DNA from: Zerene cesonia | Taxonomy: Eukaryota; Arthropoda; Insecta; Lepidoptera; Pieridae | Length of the DNA stretch: 64,000 bases | Direction of reading: 5' to 3' | Assembly (NCBI RefSeq): GCF_012273895.1 | Contig: NC_052123.1 | Coordinates: 2,170,001-2,234,000 of the forward strand | In this document: piece by piece, positions 12,335 through 27,300 of the stretch | Position numbering within the stretch: the first letter of the stretch is position 1 | Layout: every line of letters begins with the position of its first letter | Position numbers and translations under genes: made by a program | The notes under the pieces: model-generated | What the model saw: the letters and a program-made list of their open reading frames with translations, nothing else | Database searches by the model: none | What the model was told of the DNA's origin: nothing

Positions 12335-15300
12335 GTGAGACTTATATGATGATGATGATTGTAATTTATAGTGTCGCCGTTGGCTCTCTGTTCCATAGCT
12401 ATGTTTTAAGAGATTTGGTTATTTCGTCGATCAGGACCTGGTCTCTAACTAGTCGCTCGTCCTTGTTCTGCCCGGCTTGACCCGGAATGAAGATTAAGTA
12501 AAATATAACGCATGGTACTCAAAGATAACGTGGCTTTCTATAAATAAAAGAACTTTTAAAGTGGCTGAGCAGATCCAGAGATTATCCCCTACATCGTCAC
12601 AAATTCACAAACGTTACACCTTTATAATATTAGTAAAAATGAATGCGTAAAAGAAATTTCTCTCCATTCTAACCTATAGCAGGAAAATTAAGGAAATAGG
12701 GCTCAAGTTAGGCCTGTTACCGAATCCATCTTATTATCATTTCAGTAGACGTTTCATATATTTTACGGCGATAACGTTTTCCCTCTGACTGGAATATTAA
12801 ACTGTATTTCACGATAATATTGATTGCCTAACACGATTATATAAAAGGCACGGTAGGACTAGAGGACGCAAAGAAAACAGAAATGGATCGAGAATACTTT
12901 ATTGATTAACCCACTGTGTTTCACATGCTTGGAGTACGAAGGCCACTGTAGTTGCTACGTTTCAAATTTCATTGCAATCGGTTTAGTAGTTTTTGCGTGA
13001 AAGAGCAACAAACACACACACATCCTTACAAACTTTCACATTTATAATATTAGTAGGATTCCAATGCTATAATATTATAAATTAATTTTAATTTATTGAA
13101 ATAATGTTTAGTGTATTGGTTGTGATGGTTCTTAATCATATCAATAGGTGGCGTGGGGTGCCCCTTAGGCACATAAAACCGAAAGAGTATAATTCGATTA
13201 CTGTGGCGGGATCACGGGTGGCCGAGAGGCTAGGCGTTGCTACTGTTTGGCAAAAAGACGCGGTTTTGAATCTCTCCTCGTGATTAATCCTTTTTATATA
13301 ATGTATTATTATTTATTTTTTATTTATATATCTAATTATTTATTATTTATTTGAATCTATTTCTATATTAAATTTTATTCAAGTGCGACCAGTTTAATAT
13401 GAAATATTGTAATAGTACCAATTTTATTTGCAATTATTATAGAGTTTTACTGAAAACCTCCGTAAACAAGAACGAATGGACCGAAACTTATGAAACACAA
13501 TAAAAACAACAACAGTTGCGAGAACAGTTTACAATTTGTATTGTGAAAGTAAAATTGCTTTTTCAAACATCTAAAGTTCAGTCTATCAAGCACAGCTATC
13601 TAAACACTGCATTGTTCTTCGCGAAGTCCATTCTAACAGTAACAATGTAAAAGGGCTTGATTGCTACTGCAAATCTATCGTAGTTGCAGTCGTTCGTGAC
13701 ATTGTGTAGCTTGATAAATATACATACTAATATACTATAGAGTTTCAATATACATTCAGTATTATAAACAAATTACTTGAATGAATACTACTTTCTTGTG
13801 TTTAATTTAACGCGAGTATTATACATTTAGAAATTAGAGACTCTATAACGGATTTTAAACGTGATTTATTCATTACTATCGCCGCCCCGGTTTCGCCTGT
13901 GGTACATATATAGCCTTCCTTAATAAATGGGATATCTAACACTGAAAAAATTTTTCAAATGGGACCGATTTTTCAAGTAGTTCCTGAGATTAGCGCGTTC
14001 AAACAAACAAACAAACTCTTCAGCTTCATAATATTAGTATAAATTTCACTAATAGCCATAATTTTCATTGTTTATCTTATAAGTGTAGCTGTTAAATCTA
14101 GGGCCTTGGTGACCCGTAACATAAGTATTCTATACATATCTCGGGCACCAGTCTGTTTGCAATATGCATAAAATTTAACAATATATTGTACATATATCTG
14201 TGATGAGAAATAAATAAATAAATTATTTATTTCAAGCCAACCAACAGCACTCTAAATTATCCCTCAGTGAAATAGCCTTTATTTAATCTCATATCCAATC
14301 CAACTTCACATCATCTAGACTCTAGAGATTTGGCTTCAAAGACATTAACTTATATACTTGGTCGATGTGAAGGACATTAATGGAATGGGTTTGATATCTG
14401 AAAGATATATTACGAATAACAATATAAGAATAACCTACAATTGTTTTGTGTGCTTTCAACTACTCTAAATGAATTCTTAAATAAAATTCCTATAACTTAA
14501 ACGACACGAAACGATAATTTTAAAATAAACCTTTTAAAATGCCTTAGGTTTTTTTATTGACCACAAGATAGATCCGACGCAATACAAAATTATCCAAATC
14601 TTGATTGAATGACACCCAAACATTAACACTATTAAACTTCTTGTAGCTCTAGAAGTTTAGTAGAATATATAGGAATTAATAAAATATGATATATTTTATT
14701 GACTTACTTACAATGGGCGTATAGTAAAGGATAACCTTTGCTTTTAAACGACCTACAAATTATATTGAAATATAGGTACCACCCGTTAACAACAAAATTA
14801 TTATCTTTATTCACCGTGGCCCGTATACTGCATAATTTAGCAGCTATGCAGGGCTGCTTAATCTTTAATACTGCGCCACTGTCAAACTAAAATGTACCTT
14901 ATTTTGTTGGACGTTAAATTATGTATGGTTCAGCAGAATTCGTGACCGCTCTTCGGTTGTTTGGCGTGCGTGGTATGTCTAACTTGCGTGAGTATTATTT
15001 ATTTGTGTCTTCCGCAGTCCGCTTGATTGGGAAATAACTAATCTGTTTTGGCTCTTCCTTTTTTAAAAGGTCGCCCTTATGTATTTTTGTGCCATTGTTG
15101 CCATGGTTACCGACGACCACCGCCCATGAACATTCGCAGAGGTAGCGTTAGCGTAGACGTTACCGCTTTGAAAGGAAAAGAGCTAAGGAATTGACGACAG
15201 GTAAAATAGAATCGACAAAGTAGGGTGAGGAAAATCCGCCCTCTGGGTCCCCTACTCTCCGTACGAAACACAGTAGCGTGCTACTATTTCTCGCCGGTTT

Positions 15301-18300
15301 TCTGTGGGGATTTGGTACTTCCCCGGTACGAGAAGGCCCAATTCGTGCCGAAGCGTGCTGGAATCCCACATTGTTCGATCTAGCTCTATTAAGTTTCTTG
15401 CTCTAATCGTACTATAGAGATAAGGATAAAATGTGCCTGTGTATTTCTTTGTTAAATAATTGTAAAACCATTTAATTAAAATACAATATAGAAAACCAAA
15501 TCTAATTAACCCATTTCGAATGCTATGTAATTGAATATTGTATTGTTAAACCCTTAATCTGATTGAAATTGAACTGTGAGGATTTGAAGCGAAGTTGTCG
15601 AAACAAATTTCGCGTGAAATTCAAATATTAAATCATACTTCGACTATTTTATTAAAATGTTCCCGTTATATTTTAGAACAAGATTTTAAATGATTTTAAA
15701 AAATTAGGTTTTGATATTCGGGGAGATCCCCGAATATAGATATGTCACGCGGATTCCCCAAAACTAAATTTTAATCAATAGCTCACGTGTTCTGATGCGT
15801 AAGCTACATAACTACTTCTCCTTTTCTTCTTCTTTACGTCGAAATCCTCACTGCTGAGGGTCGTGATCATTCTGCGACCTTATACATAACTACTACGCAT
15901 CATCAAAAGCGGTTCAGTGGCTTTCGCGTGAAAAAGTAACAAATATACATACATACTCAAACTTTAGAATTTATAATTTGGATACGAGGATACGAGAGGA
16001 TTTCATTTTGTTGTTTGTATTTTGTTGCCACCAAATTTACCGTTTTCTTTGTCTTCATTGGAAAAAAAAACAGAAATTGCTACGCAATAAATCTGCATGT
16101 ATTTCAGTGGAAATTTTTACCCATTTAAATATTAAAATCCATCTGTAAGCAGCCTTATCTGGGCCGCACAGAAATACCGTTCTTATTGTTAATGTGAAAA
16201 AATTCAAATCTGCCTGACAACAGCTTGGCCTAGTTTGTTTGTGGAAAACCCCGCAACTGAATAAAATGTAATTTAAAATTTACAAAGGACGTCTAAGGCT
16301 GCTTCCACAAGCTACTGTTTTTCGATGAATTTAAATATGCCGATTTGACATTTAAATGTATCAATTTAAAATAACAAATCGCTTGTTATACTCCGGATTG
16401 AAATATCAGATAAGATTGCTATTATATTGTTATATTTTTTAGTTATTCTCCGATTACGCTGAGCAATTGTTGAAATTTAACGTTATACAGGTAGGGCGAG
16501 TTCACAAAGAGCTGTTTGCATAACAAATAACAACTAAAGTTAATTGTGCTGTGTTTAAGTACAGTTAACAAACCCTGTTTGCGGGACTCAAATAAGTTTA
16601 AATTAATGGCCTCTACAAGGAAGTATTAGGTGTACAAAGTATTGATACAAAATTTTACGAAAACATAATTATTGGTTGTAAATTTAATGGTAGATCAATT
16701 AGAGTGAATTGATTTTAGATGCTAAATTTGAATTTTCTTGTACAATATAAGAAAATCAAACTGACACTACAGATAACCTAATATACTATACTAAAACTAA
16801 GAAATTGAGGACATACTAATGGCGTGAATTTGATGTTTTTCAATGTAACAAAGATTTTTCAAATTGAAATATACATCAAAATCTTACTATTATGACAAAT
16901 TTGATAATGTTTGAAATTTTGCTTATTATCACAAACTAGCTGCGCCTCGCGGTTTCACCCACGCAAGTCCGTTTCCCGTAGGAATATCGGCTATAAAAAG
17001 TTGGCTATATGTTATTCCAGTTCTTCTAAACCTCCGCATTTATAATATCAGTAGGATAGTAGGATGAGTACGATTTAACGTTACAACGGAGCGATTTTAG
17101 GGCACGTTTATTATATCTGGAGATAGTTAAGTTACTAGAGAGTTATATAGTATAATGTATAAGCGAAGCCATACTTTATTGTTAATATAAAACAGCGAAT
17201 GCCACATTAAATTACAACCCAGCTATGTTCAGACGTACCTCTATATTCTCACATAATAATTCATTCGAGCGCGATGCCCCATTGTCACAAAGATTGAGTT
17301 ACGTAGTGAGGAAAATTTGTGAAACTACCCGTATTATACCGCTGAATTCGGAAGCACTACAATTTAAAAAGGACGTTCATTAGTGAATTGGATTTGCTAT
17401 TCATTCATTCATTCACCCGGTTTATATTTTTATTGCAATAGTTTTTATTTTACATTTAGCACCGAATGAAGTAGGTTGGCTGAGTTTTAATATTTGTTGA
17501 AAATAAAGCAGTTACTTAAAACGGTGAAGGAAAACATCGTGAGGAAACCGGCATGCCCGAGAATCAAAAGTTCGACGACATATGACATCTGCCAACCCGC
17601 ACTTGGCCAGCGTGGTGGATTATGGCCTGAACCCTCATAGGAGGCCTGTGTCCCAGCACTGGGAACATATAACGGCTGATGATGATGATGATGAAAGCAG
17701 TTACTATATTGAGACTTCGGCTTTGGTTACTTGGGAACTGGGTATGCTAAAATCTTTATATAGACTATGTATATTACATTCTTCCGTAAAAAAAATTCAG
17801 TACGCTTTTTCTTAAAACATGTTATAAATCTTGATTTAAAGTTCTATTTAAAATCTAAAATGTAATTGAATTTAAGTAAACCCTTTAATAATAAGTTAAT
17901 TTATATATTTGCTCTTACCCCTTGACCTTAAATTTAACCTTGATTCACACCCTATTTACAGACCTTTGTTCCGATAGCAATATCATTAGGCGATTCAGTA
18001 TATATTAGCACTGACGTAGATACATTTGTCTTATTTTTATTTTAATCTGATCAATGAAAACATGCAGAAGACCTATTTACTAATTTGGTTTCTTGCTCGT
18101 ATCAACAAATAACATCTCCATGGACCTTCCAGCATTGCCTTGGAAAAGCAAAACATCTGCTTGTTTTTATCTTATTTATATATTATTTTTTGGTGAAGCC
18201 TATGTTTTATCAATTGTCTTACCAGTAAGTCTCAAAGTAATAACCAATACGCTCTTAAATTCTGCAAAGATATTTGGAAAACAAAAGCGCAAACATCCAA

Positions 18301-21300
18301 ATAAACCCTCCAATTCATAACGTTAGTGGGACGCAAAAGTTGGTGAAATCTTTGCACTTATTGAAGGTCTGCTCAAATACTTTCCCGAAATAAACTTCTC
18401 AAACTGTTAACAATCGTCCCTCCAGTGAACGGAGTATTGTATTCACGATCGTTGAAACACAAAGGAGCGCGTGCTTTGATCATAGGGCAGTTTAAATGTA
18501 TTGTCCGGATATTTTTGGTCTTCTTCTCAGTTCCTTTTCTGTTCGGGATCTTTTATGCGTCTGTCAAATGTTATAAATTATATAACACACATGTGTGGAG
18601 TTTCGTTCTTGTGATATTTTTAGGATTTTTCCTTATTTGTGCTTGAATATTTTTGGTTTGTGTCGTGTCCTCGGAATTCAATTAGATCGTTTGTCGATCT
18701 TGCAGGCGAGAAGTATTCACCACTCCGATAAATTTTCGCGAACATTTCTTTAAAAATGCTCCAAGTCTCTCGGCGTCGCCATAAAGCGAGATTCCTTGAC
18801 TTTTTGAGCAAACGAATTTAAAATGAAAAATCGGCCGTCAGCGACTGCCGCCTAAGGGAATACGTCATAGTTTCCTCTTGGCAGAGCATCAAAAATTTAT
18901 TTTGCACACAGTTTCACAACGTGAGAGCTTGTCGAAGTGCTTTATGGGATTTATTATTTTTTATTACCGTGTTCCGTCTTTGCTTTGATTAAAGGAGTTC
19001 TCGATGGTGTGCGTTATAAGAGGGGACTTGTATTTGTCAAGTAATTTTACTTAAAAAAATTTCAAGGATACTCGAGGACTATAAAAAGTGGGGACATAAG
19101 GTAAATATTCTAAGAAAAGCTCTTTTAAAAGGTTAAGATGCAATTTCTGTGTCGCTCATATGGTGATTGTTGATTATTCTTAGCATTGTTACGAAAGATA
19201 TAAACATTCAATTATTAATGTAAGATATTGAAAATCTATATTAATATAAGATGTTTACATGTACGAGATTTTAAAGCATTATACATTTCACAGGTATACC
19301 TGTGTACATTAATGAATTTTTAAATCAACCAGTTACCATGGTGCAACAACTAATACCACTGAATACTGTTAATGTTAATTTTGAATGCGACATACTAACC
19401 CCTTTTTTTTTTTTTTTTTATGTCATAGCGAGCAGCTGAGCTGGTGGTTCGCCTGCTGGTAAGCGATCACCACCGCCCATAAACATTCGCAAAGGTAGTA
19501 CCTCTGTGAATGCGCTGCCCGCTTTTATGGGGTAAGGGAAAAGGAAAGGATTAACGACTGGAAAGAAGGAATGGACTAGGACGGGTGAGGAAAGGGAAAC
19601 GGGCCTCCGGCTCCCCCACTCACCGTACGAAACACAGTGGCATGCCACTATTTCACGCCGGTTTTCTGTGGGGGTGTGGTACTTCCCCGGTGCGAGCTGG
19701 CCCAATTCGTGCCGAAGCGTGCTCGACTCCCACATATAGACTCTGTACTTTGGTATCACATTCAAAACTAGTTATTATAACCAACCACAACTGAATCGGA
19801 TTCAATATTGATCCATTCATTTAGCGCCATTAATTGTAGATTTTAAATTCGTTAAGATTCAGGCACGTGCCCCAATCTCGATATATAAAAGGCAAGTAAT
19901 GTCTGATCTATCAACGCACAGCCTTCATTGCTGGTCCGATCGGGCTGAAATTTAGCATGCATAAAGCCACTATAATGGGCCATCCGCTAAGACAGGATTT
20001 TAATAAAGTCCAGTCCAACAGGACAAAATAGAGGATGAAAGTTAAAGAATGAAAAATATATTCCGTTATTAAAATGAATAACGTTGAGAGTTAAAATATA
20101 ATCTACCTTATTAGTACATCGTTACAGTATATTAATTTACTGATTGGTTTGCTCACAATGTTATAATTTAAAACACATATCAGCATGCGTGAAAATATTG
20201 ACTTTGCAATCACAGGTAACAAATTGTTTATTTATGCCACATAACTATAAAAGTGTGATGTTTATTAAATTGAACTTTAATAATATATTTATACTTTTAC
20301 TGTTCATTGCTATGAAAAATATTTTCAACCCGCGTTAGTCCGTATCCCGTAGGAATATCGGGATAAAGTTGCCTATATGTTATTCCTGTTGTCCAGCTGT
20401 CTACGTACCAAATTTCAATGCAATCGGTTCAGCAGTTTTTGCGTGAAAGAGCAACAAACACACATACATCCTTACAAACTTTCGCATTTATTAAATTAGT
20501 ATGTTAGGATAGGAAATTGCGTTAAAATTACGCAATCACTTAAAAAGCCGCGGGCATTTGATAAAATTGTTTAAAAAATTGTATAAAATTTACTAAATAA
20601 TTACATAAAATTGTACCTTAACATCGTTCATTCTAATTCAAATATTCATAAAACACGAACCAACAAACGGGGAACTGAATTACTCAAGAGATTCCCTTAA
20701 AAACTCTAAAGAATACTTAATATCTTTCATAATCTTTTGGAAACGACACTTGAATGTTGCAAAATCTTACGTAAAAATTACCGACGCGGGTATAATGCTG
20801 ATGATTTATGTTCCATTTTTAAATATTTATTTTAAGAATTGTGCTCATAACGCGCGAAGTTCATTCAACGAATAAGTAACATCTCTAGAGTAATGAAAAT
20901 AAAATCGGCCAAGTACGATCCCGCTTCGTGATATAGATACAGGGTTCCTCCTTTAGGGTATAGCAAAAACACATATGTACATTAATAATTACGTAGATAA
21001 TTAAAACCATCTTAGACACTTCTCTAGGAACTTTATATATGCATATAAGTCTACTAGCTGTAGCCCGCGGCTTCGGACGTGTTAAATTTGGAGTTGTTTA
21101 ATAGATGTTATACATATAAAAATTCCTCTTGAAAGATTTAAGCGGACATAGGGACATAGGGACAGAGGAAGCGTTTTTGTTTTATACTATGTAGTAATAA
21201 TGAAAACAAACTTTCGCATTTATAATATTAGTAGGATTATTTTCGTTTAATTACATTACGTCATGCCAACATTTTATACCTAACTTATAAAAATATTCCA

Positions 21301-24300
21301 CATTTTTTATCACTATAAAATGAATCACGTTTTAAATTTCCAAAACCAGACATTATACAAAAATCCCGAAAGCAAATAAATCACCACCTCATTATAAATT
21401 GATTTTCAATTAAATGCGATCTATAATCATAGTGCTTGCTAATTTCACGATGAAAATGTGAAGGCTACAGTATAGGGCGGGCGGAATGGGCGGGGTCAAT
21501 CCATCTTGCTTAATGGTGGGGCCTCACGCCACTTTTAGATTTTTATTATTTAACCCTTTAGCACTGATATGTTATGTTTGGTGTTAACAATCAAAGAGTA
21601 TATGTGTGTGTGTTAAACGCATGGTCATGTGTGTGTGTTTTTAAAAATGTAAAAGGTCACTCTTTATAATGCAAGAAGTGTGTCGAATTTTAAATGATGA
21701 AAGTTGGTACTAAATGTATTTTGATCAGCTGCAAGCTACAGCTAGTCTTACTACTGTTGTATAAGCGAAAGTTTGTTAGTATGGCAGGCTGGATGGATGT
21801 ATGGATGTTTGTTACTTTTTCAAGAGAAGGCACCTTATCGATGTGATTGCTTTTGCTTTTGTATGAAATTGGGCACAGAGATAAATTATTGTCTGGATTG
21901 ACATATATCTTATACCTTTAAACGAGCAATTCTTGTATATATATATATATATATATAATTGGGATCTCGGAATCGGCTCCAACGATTTTCATGAAATTTA
22001 GTATATAGGGGTATTCGAGGGCGATAAATCGATCTAGCTAGGAATTTTTTTTAGAAAATGTCATATTCGTGTTTTATTCGTGTTTTTTTTTCCCTGACAT
22101 CTATTGGTGAATAGTAATACTATTTTGCTTCGTAGACAGCTGGACAACTGAAATAATGTCATATTCGTGTTTTATTCGTGTTTTTTTTTCCTGACATCTA
22201 TTGGTGAATAATAATACTATTCGCTTCGTAGATAGCTGGACAACTGAAATAACACAGGCACTTTTTATACCGATATTCCTACGGGATACGGACTTACGCG
22301 GTTTCAACCGCGGGTCACAGCTAGTACTTCTTACGCGAGTAACGCCGCGGGCTACATCTAGTAGCACAATAAATGTTTTGTCAGCACATCAAACTTTTTG
22401 ACTAGAACATTCTTATCGCTACAACTTACATATGGCTTCATATAATACTGAATAGCGTAATATCTTACAGGGTTTCTTTATCAAGATCCCGTGTCACGAC
22501 TTTGTAATACTATTCTTTACTCTTTGATTTTATACAAGCAACATTTTTGATATAACTGCGGTCAACTGAGCTGATGGTTCGCCTGATTATAAGCGATCAA
22601 TTCGTCCTTGAGCATTTTTAGAGGTAGGGCCGCAAATGCGAGGTTCGTTTTTACGAAGGAAAGGATTGATATAGAAGAAATTAAGGACGGAAATACAGGG
22701 GAGGGTGAGGAAAAGGATACACTGTAGCATGCTACTATTTCACGCCGTTCTTCTGCGTGATACCTGAATACATGGTAGCATACTTTAGTAGTTAAACCAC
22801 CTATTTTACATAGGGTAATCATAGATGGTAAACTAGGGTGAAAACGAAATTAATATTTACACATTCCACGTGGTTACACCCCCAAAATCTAACGTATCTA
22901 TAGTTTAGAAATTAAAGACTTTTAAACACGTTTTAAACGCGATGTACTCATTATATTATTCCAGTCTTCAGGTCTTCCAGTCTCTTCTGAAAGTGGTCTG
23001 GAAGACCACGCTCGTTATAAAGTGTTCGAGTCGTCGGGTTTATAACATAATAAGTAAATCACGTTTATAATCCGTTTAAGTCTAAAAAAAAAATACTCGC
23101 GTAAAATCGAACACAAGAAAGTATCTATAGTTTATCTATTATTCTGGTACATAAGCTACATCGATGCAAAATTTCATCAAGATTCCTTTAACAGTATTAG
23201 TGTGCAACAGTAAAAAACATCCAATAATACTCGCAAACAACCCCATTTATCCTATTGATAGAATAAGATAAATGTGGGAATAAGTAATTTGAAAAACAAA
23301 AAATCTCCCACATACATAACTGCTATGTTTTGACAGTCTAGCGAAAAATATACGTTAAATTTCATGGAAATGTTACGGATAAGTGTAATTTTATGTAATG
23401 TTATATTGTTCTTGTTCCCTATTTCTCGAAAGATTACAACCTCATGCGTTATAAACTGTTTTTATCACTCAATAATTTATGGATACAAACTGAATGTTAA
23501 GTTCATTCAAACAGAATAAATACCCTATTTTATATTAATACATATGGTTACTATGTATTCTCGTTCGTAAACAGTTTTGTTTATCTTACGGATAAAACAA
23601 CTCAAGAGATTTGGTAGACATTTAATATGGAAACGGGCAATGTTCTGGAATAAAACAAGCTATTTTTTGGCCTTGTAACACACGAGAAAAGCTTGTTGAA
23701 GGTTAGAAATATAAAAGGGCACAATGTGTTGTGTATTTATTATTAGACTTGATTTGGTCTTCATAATAGCTAAAAAGAAGTAATAATCTAAAAATGTAAC
23801 AATTTATTTTTTGAATTCGAATTAATCCATCGTAAGCCTCGTCTTATTCTCCAAACATTATAAACTACCTTTGTACCAAATGTCATACAGATCGGCTCAG
23901 TGCTTTACTCGTAAAAAGACAAACAAACAGAGTTACTTACGGATGAAATCTATATTAAACAGAGAAATTATACGCAGCTAGTAGTTCGAATAACTAGAAA
24001 CATTTACCCATTATCACAGCTAATAAAAGCAATAACCCACGTTAACAGAGCTAATAAAAATTACAACGCAGCCTTTGCATTGTGAACTTCGGCTATTCAA
24101 TTTGTAATAACAACGTTATTTGAATCGGAACCTTATTGCTTTGAGATAGAGTGCAATTTGATCTATCGCGTTGTATGCTGTGAAAACAGTGAAATGTACA
24201 TTTTAAAATGTTAAATATACACTATTCGCGTGACTGTATTTACGTAATAAATTGCTTTAATTGGACTCCTTGTATTTTGTTGACTTCGTGCATGTGTGTT

Positions 24301-27300
24301 TATAATTTAGTATATGCTCGCCCTGACTGCTTTTTGGGAATTTTTCATTTTTAAAGAGTTAGAACGTGGCCGACCGAGCTTTGATAATTTTTTAAGGAAA
24401 CCCTAGTAAATAGAAATTTTACGAAAATCGTTGGCGCCGCTATATAGGTTTTTGTCATATCATGCTAGTTAGAACCTAGTCTAGAGTGAATAGGGTTTTT
24501 CTAGGCAGGCGTGGATCTTATAAAGAATAACAAAAACCTGCGGCTTCAGTCGCATGTTACCCGGCTAGAACGTAGCCCATGTGTTAATTCAGATTATAAA
24601 CTATATCTATACCATATTCCCGTTCAGCTGTGTTCACATGAACGAGTAACAAACATACATCTGATACAGTCTTATATTTGGAAGGAAGATAAATAAACTA
24701 AATCCGTTAAAAATTATCAAATCCTCGGTTATCTATTTAGTGCTTCCGTGCTGAAACCCAGATGTCTACCTATCCGCTTATTTCTTATGTAAGAAGGTGT
24801 GCTATGCGGATCTTTAACGATATATTTACCTCTGTTATATGTTAAATTATATATCCACTTTTAGAGTTTTTAAGTGATATTACCTACTATTTATGAGTTT
24901 CACGTTTTTAACTACTTTTTCTTTACTATTTTCTTTAACGTGCGAATTTGATTAAAATTACACCCCATCACCACATTTTAAACACAGATTAAATTAAATT
25001 GATAAATGAAATCAGCCCATAAATTTTTTAACTATAAAATAATTATTTATAAACGTTTTCTATATCTTATGTAAGTAAAATATCGTAGTTTACGATATTT
25101 CACACAAATTCACGAAGGTAACTGCATACCTTCTTGCCAAACCGTGCACAGTCTACCGTTCTAATTTTTGTTAAACCAAAAACTGCACCGATTTTGATGG
25201 CAATTATATTAACAGTCAGCTGATAGCCCAAATATCTATACTCATATTATAAAGCTGAAGAGTTCGTTTGTTTGTTTGAACTCACTAATCCCAGGAAGTA
25301 CTGGTCTGATTTGAAAAATTCTTTCAGTGTTAGATAGCCCATTTATTGAGGAAGGCTATAGGCTATAAATGTACCACGAACGAAGCCGTGGTGAACCGAA
25401 TAGCTATAACTATAAAGTTTTTGAGACTATTTAAATCTAACAATCAAATTAATATGTTCAATATTTTGTAAAATGCTTCAAAAAATTTCTCCTAAATCCA
25501 ATCGATATCCACTCCGATTACCCACTCTATATGTACTAGTTTAACATATTAATAACATAATAATATATCTTATACTCACAAGATAACAAGGAGCTCTCAA
25601 CGTTAATCATGACTCACGCGAACTGTACCTTTCTGCACAGCCCATACTTAATCCTATTATCTAACATCAGCTTAACAGTAAGTGTAAAGCACACATAAAC
25701 CTATTGTAAGATTTCTATATACAACTGGCTACGCCCCGCGGTTTTATCCGTGTAAGTCTGTATCCTGTTCTAATATCAGGATAAAAAGTTGCCTTTAAGT
25801 TATTCCAGTTGTCCAGCTCTCTACGTACGAAATTTCATTGCAATCGGTTTAGTAGTTTTTGCGTGAAAGAGCAACAAACACACACACATTCTTACAAACT
25901 TTCGCATTTATAATATTAGTAGGATAACCTATTTCGCAAACGATCTTTTAGACTTAATAACTTCTTTAATAAATGAACGTCCGTGGAAAATCATTAGTCA
26001 TTTGTTCAATTATCACGTCCTGAAGACTTATTTAATTTTTGTAGCGCTTTTAGCCGGCTCCTTTACAGCCTATATAAATAACTCAAAGGTGACTGACTCA
26101 CTGACTGACTGGCATAGTGATTTAACAACGCACAGCCGAAACCACTGGACGAATTGGGCTGAAATTTGACATGCAGATAAAAATTATGACGTAGGCATCC
26201 GCTAAGAAAGGATTTTGACCATTCTACCCCCAGGGGATAAAATAGGGGATGAAAGTTTGTACCACGAAAATTTATTAAGACCGCGTGGGCGTAATATATA
26301 TAATAAATAATAAGTACAAAGAGCACAGTTTTATGCAACATAAATAACGATGAAGCTACATAAATTCATAGTAAAAATGGTCCAAAAAGTAAATTTATAA
26401 GACACATATTTTGAGAAACATTCTGCATATAATCTCGAAACATGACTGCTTCGTTCACAAAGACTTTAATCATCTAAATGGGGGTGAGCGTGCCAAACTT
26501 CACAAAATGCCAGTTCCCATGATGCTGGTCATTTCTTGAAGCTCTTTATGTGTGACTTTTTATATTTACTATTGATAAATATTAGTTATTAGATACTACT
26601 ACATTTGACATTTTAATGTCAAAAATCGTTTTCCCTTTTAATATATGTATTAAAGGCCACCATTTGCATACTAGTTTAAAGTTGCTTTCGTTTTTCTCTG
26701 TTTTATATTTTGTAAGTGTGCAATAAAGAATAAATAAATAAATCAATTAATTAAAGGAGTTTATAATAAATGTAAAAATACTTTCATATTTCATCTTAAC
26801 ATTATATATTTTGAATTTCAAATCATTCCTCCCTTATAATTTTTTATTTATTTATTTATAATACTATCTTCAGTCTCAGAATAAATAAAATAACGTATAT
26901 TAAGCAAATTAACCGGGCGATTGCACAAACGGCGGTCTTATTGCTAAAAGCAATCTATTCCAGGCAACCATAAAAAATGGGTAAGAAATCATAAAAGCAA
27001 TGCGTTTCACGTATTTAAAATGCCTTTTCAGTTGTAAAAATGTGTCCGTTCCATTAAAAACACTTGGCAGGGTGCCTATACATAGAGCCAAGAGCCAACA
27101 GTATTTTTTATTTGTATTTTTTAACTTGTACCGGCAATTGGAGTACCTATATATATGTACTGGTATCTATTCGTAAGCAGTATCTCAGTATCTAATCTAA
27201 TTATTAATAGTCTACAAAGAATATCCTATGAGTGTGTATTGAATAATTATTTTTAATTAAAAATTGAATTTGACAATTCGAAGGATGTTTATCTTCAAAT

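Noticed and set aside
12130..12480. Frames on both strands overlapping the first igl exon
   Set aside because: The - strand frame is antisense shadow, and the + strand frame runs past the donor into intron.
13212..13283. Functional tRNA gene
   Set aside because: Mismatched T stem and C at loop position 33; three related degraded copies indicate a repeat.
19418..19765. 115-codon frame, also seen in near-identical form at 35995-36360
   Set aside because: Both are translations of the GC-rich SINE; the similarity comes from the repeat, not a gene.
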